Part shown: positions 6,229 through 12,482 of the stretch, piece after piece
Numbering within the stretch: the stretch's first letter is position 1
How the letters are laid out: each line of letters begins with the position of its first letter
Origin: Acidimicrobiaceae bacterium
GTDB taxonomy: Bacteria > Actinomycetota > Acidimicrobiia > Acidimicrobiales > Bog-793
Reading direction: 5' to 3'
NCBI GenBank assembly: GCA_027459565.1
Contig: DAIDIA010000042.1
Location: 1-12,482, forward strand
Length of the DNA: 12,482 bases
Program-made: the position numbers and the translations under genes
The notes under the pieces: generated by a model
Told to the model about the DNA's origin: nothing
The model's input: the letters and a program-made list of their open reading frames with translations, nothing else
Database searches by the model: none

Positions 6229-7518
6229 GTGGCGACGACGAGAGCATTGCTCGCGCATCTCTATCGCAGGGCTGGATTCGGGGCGACGCCTGCCGAGCTT
6301 GATGTCGCGGAGCGAGATGGGTGGGACGCGACGATCCGACGTCTCGTCAACGGTCTGCATGAAACCGATGACGGACTGTCGCGTGTTCCGCCTCCTCAGT
6401 TCGTGCCGCTCAACGCGGAGGTCGGTCTGAACGTGGCGAGCGTGAGGTCCGCCGAGTTCCTCGCGTTGACCAATTGGTGGATCGATCTCATGCTGTCCAC
6501 TCCCACTCCATTTCGAGAGAAACTCGTACTCTTGCTCCACGAGCAGTTTCCAACAGCGTTTTCCAAGGTCAACCATCCGGGCCTGCTCTATCGTCAAAAC
6601 GCGATCTTCCGCGAGATGGGACGGGGACCTTTCGACGCTCTGACGATTGCGGTGTCGAAAGACCCCGCAATGCTGATCTGGCTGGACACCGGCACGGACC
6701 TTGTGACGCACCCGAACGAGAACTTCGCCCGGGAGCTTATGGAGCGGTTCGCGCTCGGGATTGGCCACTACAGCGAGACCGATGTCAAACAGCTCGCTCG
6801 GTGTTTCACGGGCTGGGCACTCGACTATCAAACGGGACTCTTCAACTTCGACGTCGCTGAACACGATTTCGGCATAAAGACATTCCTCGGACACTCGGGG
6901 GACTTTACGGGTGAGCAGGCAATCGAGATCGTGACGAAGAAGACCGCTTCGGCCCATTGGGTCGTCTCGAGGTTCTGGAGTTGGCTCGCATTCCCTGTCG
7001 GACCGAACCATCCCGTCGTCGCCGAACTCGCGCCCCTGTATGCCAAGAATCGTCGTGTAGGAAGCTTGCTCGAGTCAATACTCAATCACCCGGAGTTCGT
7101 GTCCGATCAATCGACGACCGGACTCGTGAAGCAACCCGTTGAATACGTTGTGGGCACACTCCGTGCGCTGCGACTGACCACCGCGTCGTTCTCCAGTGGA
7201 TATGTCATGAACATTCTGACAAAGCTCGGTCAGCAGCTCTTCAATCCACCGACGGTAGGGGGCTGGGGTGCAAACGGCTTCTGGCTCTCGACTTCGGCAA
7301 GTCTCACACAGCTCGATTTTGCGCAGGCGGCCGCGAACCTGGGAGACCTCTCACGGATCGAAGATGAGGCGCCCCGGGCGCGCACCGATGCGCTCGCCGA
7401 GATGCTCGGCATTGAGAAATGGACCAAAGACACGACGACGGTGCTCCATGCGGCGAAGGACAACCCGGTGATGCTGACCGCGCTTGGACTTGTCGCCCCT
7501 GAGTACGTCATGAACTGA
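6229..7518 (+). CDS. DUF1800 domain-containing protein
   Basis: The 429-residue protein is full length for the DUF1800 family (PF08811), whose molecular role is not established. Family hallmarks are visible in order: HLYRRAGFGATPAE (10-23), REKLVLLLHEQFPTA (96-110), NAIFREMGRGPFDAL (124-138), KDPAMLIWLD (144-153), NENFARELMERFALGIGHYSE (163-183), FTGWALDY (193-200) and LGQQLFNPPTVGGWGANG (333-350). No signal peptide or TM segment is seen. The GTG start is effectively forced: an in-frame TAA lies at 6223-6225 and the family's first motif begins at residue 10. No Shine-Dalgarno precedes it, so translation may be leaderless. The stop is 13 nt before the DUF1501 start. DUF1800 and DUF1501 genes are commonly paired, which implies a shared exported process. 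Confidence 0.92.
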   Translation: MATTRALLAHLYRRAGFGATPAELDVAERDGWDATIRRLVNGLHETDDGLSRVPPPQFVPLNAEVGLNVASVRSAEFLALTNWWIDLMLSTPTPFREKLVLLLHEQFPTAFSKVNHPGLLYRQNAIFREMGRGPFDALTIAVSKDPAMLIWLDTGTDLVTHPNENFARELMERFALGIGHYSETDVKQLARCFTGWALDYQTGLFNFDVAEHDFGIKTFLGHSGDFTGEQAIEIVTKKTASAHWVVSRFWSWLAFPVGPNHPVVAELAPLYAKNRRVGSLLESILNHPEFVSDQSTTGLVKQPVEYVVGTLRALRLTTASFSSGYVMNILTKLGQQLFNPPTVGGWGANGFWLSTSASLTQLDFAQAAANLGDLSRIEDEAPRARTDALAEMLGIEKWTKDTTTVLHAAKDNPVMLTALGLVAPEYVMN

Positions 7519-7531
7519 GCGGGGGAGAATC

Positions 7532-8775
7532 GTGCCGCCTCTTTCGATGGACCGCCGCCAATTTCTCGCAGGTGCGCTTGCGACCGGAGCCATCGGGGTC
7601 GTGCATCACGCTCTGGGCGTGCCCCGGAGTCGTTCCGTCAGCCCGAAACTGGCTCCGAGCATCACACAATCACCAAGTGGCCGGATCCTCGTCCTCTTGA
7701 CCCTGTACGGAGGCAATGACGGTCTCAATACCGTCGTTCCCTTCGGCGATCCCTCCTACGTTCAACAGCGCGGATCCATCGCTATTCCCGAGTCCTCCGT
7801 GTTGCAGATCGACCCGGGATTCGGACTGCATCCGGCCCTTACCGGGATGAGGGCACTGTGGGACGCGGGCCAGGTGGCAATCATCCGCGGCGTGGTCTAC
7901 CCGAACCCGCGCTACAGCCATTTAGCGTCGATGGATATCTGGCAGAGCGCAAGTCCATCGGGTGATCTGCCGACCGGTTGGATCGGCCGGTGGCTTGACA
8001 CAACACGGCCGATCCTCTGCAGGCTCTGTGGCTTGGAGCGAACCTTCCGCTGGCATTCGTGGGAAAGTATCAACAGGCGAGCAGTATCGCGGCCAGCTCC
8101 TCGCCTACGGCACAGATACCTGCAGGAGGGGCAGAACTTCGACGGTTCTACGCGCTTCTTCAACAGGCACACCGCTATGACACGAAGCTTGAGCGCGCGT
8201 CGATCCGCGCAGGTACGGACATGCTGGACGTCAGTAAGGTCATCTCCCAGACGCTTGAGCACGCACCGGCTGTCGCGCAGAACTTCGACGCGACCGCCGG
8301 GAGTTTCGGGACCGAGCTCGGAGTTGTCGCTCAACTCATTGCTTCGGGAATGCCGACGCAGGTCTACGGAGTCAGTTTGAATGGATTCGATTCCCATGCA
8401 GGAGAGCTCGCTTCGTACGCGGCGTTGTTGAAACAGCTGGATTCGGGCGTCACAGGGTTCTTCAAATCGTTGCAGGGAGTTCCACAGGGCGCGCAGACCG
8501 TGCTCGTCATCTACACGGAATTCGGGCGTCGCGTGGTCGCAAATGCGAGTGAAGGGACCGACCATGGTTCGGGAAACACGGCATTCGTCGTCGGACCTTC
8601 GGTCAAAGGCGGGTTCTATGGTGACCAACCGAGCCTGACCCAACTCGACAGCAATGGGAGCCTTGTCGTGACGACGGATTTTCGGTCGATCTATGCCACA
8701 GCACTCGAACAGATTCTCGACGTCGATTCAAGCGTCATACTCCGCGGTCGCTTTCCGGGGGTCCCCTTTATTTGA
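7532..8775 (+). pseudogene. DUF1501 (Tat-exported) protein, reading frame broken by a -1 shift
   Basis: Two overlapping frames together encode one DUF1501 (PF07394) protein of about 414 residues, normal for the family, which is related to the sulfatase/alkaline-phosphatase superfamily. The N-terminal frame (GTG 7532, after GGGGGAG at 7521-7527) has a twin-arginine signal, DRRQFLAGALATG (7-19), then LYGGNDGLNTVVP (58-70), FGLHP (97-101) and PNPRYSHLASMDIWQSA (124-140). Homology stops near residue 158 and that frame runs on as junk to 8380. The C-terminal frame picks up exactly there with DPLQALWLGANLPLAFVG (from 8011) and continues with GFDSHA, VIYTEFGRRV and GTDHGSGNTAFVVG to the stop at 8775. 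The switch lies between about 7999 and 8010 and corresponds to one missing base. Causes may be sequencing error, true inactivation or recoding. No classic slippery heptamer is present. It is co-transcribed with DUF1800. Confidence 0.85.
7980..8015 (+). repeat. 10-bp perfect inverted repeat spanning the DUF1501 frameshift
   Basis: GGATCGGCCG (7980-7989) and CGGCCGATCC (8006-8015) are exact inverse complements separated by 16 bases. The frame change of the DUF1501 gene falls within the loop and second arm. Strong GC-rich hairpins promote both sequencing deletions and replication slippage, so the repeat offers a simple cause for the shift. Confidence 0.7.
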
Positions 8776-8823
8776 CCACCCCGGAGCGACGAAACTTCAG
8801 CCTGCCCGCTCGTGCGTGAGGTC

Positions 8824-8850
8824 TCGAGACGCATGAGCGTGACGTCTCGA
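8824..8850. terminator. Stem-loop between convergent genes, possible factor-dependent terminator
   Basis: TCGAGACG (8824-8831) and CGTCTCGA (8843-8850) form an 8-bp stem with an 11-base loop, 49 bases after the DUF1501 stop, in the space where it converges with the leftward DUF2090 gene. No T-tract follows on either strand, so intrinsic termination is weakly supported. A 12-bp palindrome, TGCGTGCACGCA, lies at 8892-8903. Confidence 0.3.
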
Positions 8851-9033
8851 TGCGACCGAGGTTCGCCTCTGAAATGGAACTCCTCGCATCATGCGTGCAC
8901 GCACTCTTCCCTGTCTGTATGCGATGTCGATTGACTTGCTCGGAATGGGCCTTCATTGAGGAGAAGACAAGGTGGGTGTAACGCACATCGGCCAGGTTTC
9001 ACACGGTCGAGTCTCGCCGCCAGGCACGGATCA

Positions 9034-9963
9034 TTACGAATATCGAGTAAGAACATGTTCGTCATAGAGCGAGACGACTTCGATAAAGGATCTCGCGATG
9101 CGCGTCCGCGCTGATGCCCGATCTATGTTCTTCGCTGAGAAATCCTTAAGTATGGGCAACCAAATCGTTTGTGCAACGGCAAGGCCTCCAAAGCCCTTCG
9201 CCTCTCCCGCGACACGCACCCAGTCGCGAATGCGTTCGGCATCGGGGCCCTGTCCCAGAACCACACAAACAACCTCCCCGTGACTTTCAGCAAGTACCTG
9301 GTGTGCCGCGCTCTCGTAGTCCGAACGGGTAGCGAGTCCGGGAATCATCCAGACTGCAGGCCGAACTCCGGCATCTTGCAGGGAGGCCACGGTCTCGATG
9401 AGCAACTGGGGCAGGACCTCGCGCTCGAAGGTCGCAACGTCACCGTTCGAGCGCTCAAGTTGATCCCTGGTCGGAGGGATCAACAACTCGAAGATCCACT
9501 TGCGGCCCTCCGCATCTGCCCATTTCGACAACGTCACGAGACGTTCGCGTTGACGGTGGTTGAGTTCTGCGTCACCCGCTGGGTTGTATCGAGCGAGTGC
9601 TTTGATGAAATTTGGGTCTAAATCTTCAATATGGCGAGCAAAATCGTCTCCGTATTCGAGTTCGAACTCGTCTCGACCCGAGCGTTCAACCGAGATTGCA
9701 ACCGGGATACCCGCCTCCTTCGATTGTCGGGCGATCTTTGCGCCAAATTCCTCGTCGATGACAATGACCACCGATTCGCGCGCGACACCTTCGTCAAGCG
9801 CCTGGCATAAACCTTCGTAAACAAGCCCTTTCAAGTCGCTGATCTGCAGTCGTTGATCATCATCAGGTAGGTCGCCCGGAGCGACGTTGAACAAATTCTT
9901 CAAGAAAGGTACGCGATGATCAAATCGCAGGATGTACATCGGTGTCTTGATCTCAATGTTCAA
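9034..9963 (-). CDS. DUF2090-domain protein, stand-alone aldolase-like (beta/alpha)8 protein
   Basis: The 309-residue protein matches DUF2090 (PF09863), best known as the C-terminal half of IolC-type fusion proteins in myo-inositol breakdown. There it is taken to be a 2-deoxy-5-keto-gluconate-6-phosphate aldolase of the LacD/TIM-barrel type. Visible landmarks are YILRFDHRVPF (10-20), LKGLVYEG (44-51), VVIVIDEEFG (65-74), RYNPAGD (125-131), RKWIFELLIPPT (154-165), VWMIPGLA (204-211) and VVLGQG (234-239). Here it has no kinase domain. The usual end motif close to GFAIGRTIW reads GLAVAQTIW (260-268), so the common Gly-Arg is Ala-Gln. That change at a likely phosphate- or substrate-binding turn makes the exact reaction doubtful. 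No inositol genes are nearby. The start is uncertain: TTG at 9963 lacks a clear ribosome site, and ATG at residue 9 is an alternative. Confidence 0.85.
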   Translation of the reverse strand: MNIEIKTPMYILRFDHRVPFLKNLFNVAPGDLPDDDQRLQISDLKGLVYEGLCQALDEGVARESVVIVIDEEFGAKIARQSKEAGIPVAISVERSGRDEFELEYGDDFARHIEDLDPNFIKALARYNPAGDAELNHRQRERLVTLSKWADAEGRKWIFELLIPPTRDQLERSNGDVATFEREVLPQLLIETVASLQDAGVRPAVWMIPGLATRSDYESAAHQVLAESHGEVVCVVLGQGPDAERIRDWVRVAGEAKGFGGLAVAQTIWLPILKDFSAKNIDRASARTRIARSFIEVVSLYDEHVLTRYS

Positions 9964-10442
9964 TGCAAATACCCGCGTTCGATATGGAAACTGTCGCGCA
10001 GTCCACGATTTGCACCGGTGTCAGACCTGCACACATCGGTGCCAGACCGCGAATCTGTTCAATGAGTTTCGGTTTTGCTTACCTTGTGTCGTCATCGATG
10101 CACCGACAAAACTCTCCTGCCCGCACACTTGAGCAACTTTCACTCGCGCTCGAGAATCACATCATAACGATTCACGTTTGTGTACCTACAAGAGTAGCTT
10201 TGGCGCGACTCAGATGACGTACGCGCCGCAGTCTCCTTTACAGTACTTCTTCGACGGCACCTCGAAGCCGTTCGACCACCAATATCAGTGGAGTTGCAAA
10301 CGGTCTGGAAAGCAATTGGCCTGGTCATGCGAGGCTATGTATTTCAAGCGCACCCCGGAGTTGTCGTTTGAGTAGATCGTGTCAAATGTTCGAGCGTTTC
10401 GACGTCAAGGAAGAATTCGACCTGCTTTGTATCAGCAGATCT
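9964..10442. other. 479-nt gap upstream of the DUF2090 gene, with one weak short ORF
   Basis: Both flanking genes read leftward, so this is the 3' side of the dehydrogenase and the 5' side of DUF2090. It holds a two-copy direct repeat (10016-10048). A rightward frame at 10178-10375 (GTG, or ATG at 10214) encodes 65 residues including LQYFFDGTSKPFDHQYQWSC. This looks more protein-like than a typical shadow and uses mostly G/C third bases. It has no ribosome site and no family I recognise, so it may be a gene remnant. No terminator with a T-tract is seen. Confidence 0.4.
10016..10048. promoter_or_regulatory. Two-copy 12-bp direct repeat upstream of DUF2090
   Basis: CGGTGTCAGACC (10016-10027) and CGGTGCCAGACC (10037-10048) agree at 11 of 12 positions. 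Their starts are exactly 21 bp apart, about two helical turns, so both copies face the same side of DNA. They lie 53-85 bases upstream of the DUF2090 TTG start, a suitable place for an activator that binds tandem sites. The binding protein is unknown. Confidence 0.4.
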
Positions 10443-11600
10443 CTACGGTCCCTTAAGCGATTGCTTGACGATCTCGCGCGCGATCAGCATTCGCTGTATC
10501 TCGTTCGTGCCCTCACCAACAATCATGAGTGGAGCATCGCGAAAGTACCGTTCGACATCAAACTCCGTTGAATATCCATAGCCGCCGAAGATCCGAATCG
10601 CATTCAGAGCGATCTCCATTGCGACTTCGGAGGCAAACAGCTTTGCCATTCCGGACTCAAGGTTTGAGCGAGCGCCAGTATCAATGCGAAATGCAGCATT
10701 AAGGACGAGTAGCCGTGCGGCCGTGAGTTTCGTGGTCATATCGGCGAGATAATTGGCGATCGATTGATGTTGCCAGATGGGTACACCGAAGGCCTCGCGT
10801 ACCTGAGCGTAGGCAAGCGCGTCCTCATAGGCCGCGCGACCAACGCCGAGAGCCCGTGCGGCCACTTGAACTCTCCCGGTCTCAAGTCCGGTCATCATCT
10901 GTGCAAACCCTTGACCCTCGTCTCCTCCCAATAGTGCGTCATTCGGGACTCGGCAATCTGAAAACGAGAGTTCACAGGTCTCGACTCCCTTGTAACCGAG
11001 TTTGGAGAGATCTCGGGAAACCTCGAATCCCTTTACCTTCTCAACAAGCAAGATGCTCATTCCGCGATAGCGCGGCTCCGCCTCTGGATCTGTCTTGCAC
11101 AACAATGCGACGAGGCCGGCGCGGCGCGCGTTCGTAATCCACATCTTGGAACCATTGATCACATAATCGCTGCCATCTTTTCGGGCGATGGTGCGCATCG
11201 CCTGGAGATCAGATCCTCCCCCTGCCTCGGTCAGCGCCATCGCGGCGTGCAATTCGCCGGTCGCTAGGCGGGAAAGATATCGTGCTTTCTGGTCCGCTGT
11301 CCCAAAGAGCGCGAGCAGGCGAGAGACGACCGCGTGGCCGCCGAACGCTCCGGCGAGCGACATCCAGCCTCGTGAGATCTCTTCGGTCACGAGGGCAAAA
11401 CATGGTGTCGATACGGAGGATTCGCCATACGGTGCAGGAACGGCAAGGCCAAAGATTCCGAGTGCCTTCATCGCTTCAATGATCTGCTCTGGGTAGGTGT
11501 TCGAGTGTTCAAGTTCCCGCACCACGGGCCGCACCTCGCGGTCCACAAAGGTCCTTACGATCGAGACGATCGTCGACTCCTCTTCAGATAGATCGAACAT
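10443..11600 (-). CDS. Acyl-CoA dehydrogenase family flavoprotein
   Basis: The 385-residue protein is full length for soluble FAD-dependent acyl-CoA dehydrogenases, which introduce a trans-2 double bond into acyl-CoA and pass electrons to ETF. The N-terminal helical domain is followed by MALTEAGGGSDLQAM (121-135, family signature 1), KMWITNA (152-158), LLGGDEGQGF (223-232), REAFGVPIWQHQS (268-280, FAD and substrate region), RIFGGYGYSTEF (336-347) and RDAPLMIVGEGTNEIQR (354-370). E363 in GEGT aligns with the catalytic base of the MCAD/SCAD type, so the protein should be active. The acyl chain specificity cannot be fixed by eye. The ATG at 11600 has GGAGAGG at 11608-11614, seven bases upstream. 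It lies 165 nt downstream of a CoA-transferase gene on the same strand, suggesting a shared CoA-ester catabolic route. Confidence 0.93.
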   Translation of the reverse strand: MFDLSEEESTIVSIVRTFVDREVRPVVRELEHSNTYPEQIIEAMKALGIFGLAVPAPYGESSVSTPCFALVTEEISRGWMSLAGAFGGHAVVSRLLALFGTADQKARYLSRLATGELHAAMALTEAGGGSDLQAMRTIARKDGSDYVINGSKMWITNARRAGLVALLCKTDPEAEPRYRGMSILLVEKVKGFEVSRDLSKLGYKGVETCELSFSDCRVPNDALLGGDEGQGFAQMMTGLETGRVQVAARALGVGRAAYEDALAYAQVREAFGVPIWQHQSIANYLADMTTKLTAARLLVLNAAFRIDTGARSNLESGMAKLFASEVAMEIALNAIRIFGGYGYSTEFDVERYFRDAPLMIVGEGTNEIQRMLIAREIVKQSLKGP

Positions 11601-11665
11601 GTGAAATCCTCTCCACTCGGTGCCGTATTGAGCGCGTTAAGCGACGTTGCCCGGAGGCAAAGATG

Positions 11666-11710
11666 CGGTCTGTGGTCATGATCCTGATACCAGTCAACGG
11701 ACACAGACCG
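11666..11710. repeat. 9-bp inverted repeat between CoA-transferase and dehydrogenase genes
   Basis: CGGTCTGTG (11666-11674) and CACAGACCG (11702-11710) are exact inverse complements with a 27-base spacer, lying 66-110 bases upstream of the dehydrogenase start. It could be an operator with separated half-sites or an mRNA stem in the leader. No T-tract accompanies it on the leftward strand, so simple termination is unlikely. Confidence 0.35.
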
Positions 11711-11765
11711 AGAGTGTGCTGCAGACTGGGCCTCGTACCGTTTCGCTCACGGGCAGACAGAGCCA

Positions 11766-12482
11766 TCAGATCACGATGACGCGAGAATCGGCGAGCGCGG
11801 CGATATCTTCATCGTTCATGCCAAGTTCCTTCAGGATCGCAGTGCTCTGCGCTCCGAGAGCCGGCACCGAACCCATGCGGGCCACAACACCAGACAACAC
11901 CGCGGGCGGAATGAGTGCTCGGACAGATCCACCTGGAGTGTCAATCTCGCGCCAACGATCTCGCGCTGAAAGTACTGGATGCTCAACCGCCTCACGAACG
12001 GAGTTCATGTGTGCATAGGCGACGTTGGCCTGCTCAAGTATCGCCTCAGCCTCGGCCATATCGAGCTGTGAGATGCGGGCACCAACGAGTTCACGAACCT
12101 CTTCGCGATGCTCAACTCGTGCCGAGTTCTTACAAAAACGAGGATCAGATGCAATCGAAACATCCCCAAGAAGAGTCTCACAGAGCGATCTCCACTCGAA
12201 CTCGTTTTGCACCGCCAAGACAATCGCTCCACCATCATTTGTCGAGAAAAGACCGTACGGAGCAATTGTGGCGTGGTCGACGCCAGTGCGCATTGGCTGA
12301 TGGCCAGAGTACATCGTGTAATAGTGCGGTGAACCCATCCACTCGGCAAGCGACTCAAACAGCGAGACGTCGACAGACGAGACTGCACCAGTCGTCTCAC
12401 GGCGATACAGTGCTGCGAGTATCCCCGAGAACGCGTACATGCCAGCAGCGATGTCGGCGACCGAGATACCCGCTTTGGCGAC
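11766..12482 (-). CDS. CaiB/BaiF/Frc-type (class III) CoA-transferase, N-terminus beyond window
   Basis: The frame is open from the right edge to a TGA at 11766-11768 and gives the C-terminal 238 residues. Family members are usually near 400, so roughly 150 N-terminal residues are missing. The first visible stretch, AGISVADIAAGMYAFSGILAAL, contains the conserved Asp (codon 12455-12453) that corresponds to the catalytic aspartate forming the acyl-enzyme anhydride in formyl-CoA transferase. Further typical parts are VDVSLFESLAEW, APYGLFSTNDG, the GDVSIASDPRF segment and the end GAQSTAILKELGMNDEDIAAL. These enzymes move CoA between carboxylic acids, or act as racemases. The acyl-CoA dehydrogenase downstream suggests activation of an organic acid followed by dehydrogenation. 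The substrate is unknown. The ATG at 12440 is internal and not the start. Confidence 0.92.
   Translation of the reverse strand, partial: VAKAGISVADIAAGMYAFSGILAALYRRETTGAVSSVDVSLFESLAEWMGSPHYYTMYSGHQPMRTGVDHATIAPYGLFSTNDGGAIVLAVQNEFEWRSLCETLLGDVSIASDPRFCKNSARVEHREEVRELVGARISQLDMAEAEAILEQANVAYAHMNSVREAVEHPVLSARDRWREIDTPGGSVRALIPPAVLSGVVARMGSVPALGAQSTAILKELGMNDEDIAALADSRVIVI

Noticed and set aside
7995..8010. Programmed -1 frameshift in DUF1501
   Set aside because: No X XXY YYZ slippery heptamer occurs in the switch region, and DUF1501 proteins are not known to need recoding. Sequencing error or mutation is simpler.
7912..8643. Leftward 243-codon frame opposite the DUF1501 gene
   Set aside because: It is antisense to both clearly homologous DUF1501 frames and shows no domain of its own.
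10256..10280. tRNA-like T-arm string CCGTTCGACCACCA
   Set aside because: The flanks do not pair into a T-stem or acceptor stem and no D- or anticodon arm is found upstream. A similar GTTCGAAT at about 6124 fails the same test.

Overview
The window looks like a chromosomal stretch from a moderately high-GC actinobacterium. The support is indirect: GTG/TTG starts are frequent, one gene appears to lack a Shine-Dalgarno sequence, a 14-TM DHA2 drug exporter and a DUF1800/DUF1501 pair are present, and acyl-CoA dehydrogenase and class III CoA-transferase genes are neighbours. An acidimicrobial lineage is possible but cannot be proven from this sequence. I see no tRNA, rRNA, CRISPR array or intact insertion sequence.

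Left part (1-3080). An unrecognised gene runs leftward off the edge from a GTG at 372. It is divergent from an atypical short-chain dehydrogenase (483-1256) whose catalytic Tyr/Lys pair is replaced. A large polytopic membrane protein (1464-3080) follows, with a layout reminiscent of GT-C glycosyltransferases.

Middle (3126-5670). A leftward VOC-fold dioxygenase-like gene (3126-3557) and a rightward DHA2 exporter (4102-5670) flank about 540 nt with no convincing gene. This gap carries an 18-bp perfect palindrome, a 12-bp palindrome and a direct repeat. They look like operator material, but no regulator gene is visible in the window.

DUF1800/DUF1501 block (6229-8775). After a 558-nt gap rich in stem-loops, a DUF1800 gene with a forced GTG start and no visible ribosome site is followed 13 nt later by a Tat-signal DUF1501 gene. 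Such pairs are widespread but their function is not firmly established. The DUF1501 reading frame here is broken by an apparent one-base loss inside a 10-bp inverted repeat.

Right part (9034-12482, all leftward). A stand-alone DUF2090 aldolase-like protein has a two-turn direct repeat upstream. Beyond a 479-nt gap lie an acyl-CoA dehydrogenase and the C-terminal two thirds or so of a CaiB/Frc-type CoA-transferase, running in from the right edge. The last two could act in sequence, with CoA transferred to a carboxylic acid and the thioester then alpha,beta-dehydrogenated. No single new system is proven. The best leads are the frameshifted DUF1501 gene, the 18-bp palindrome and the structured gap before DUF1800.
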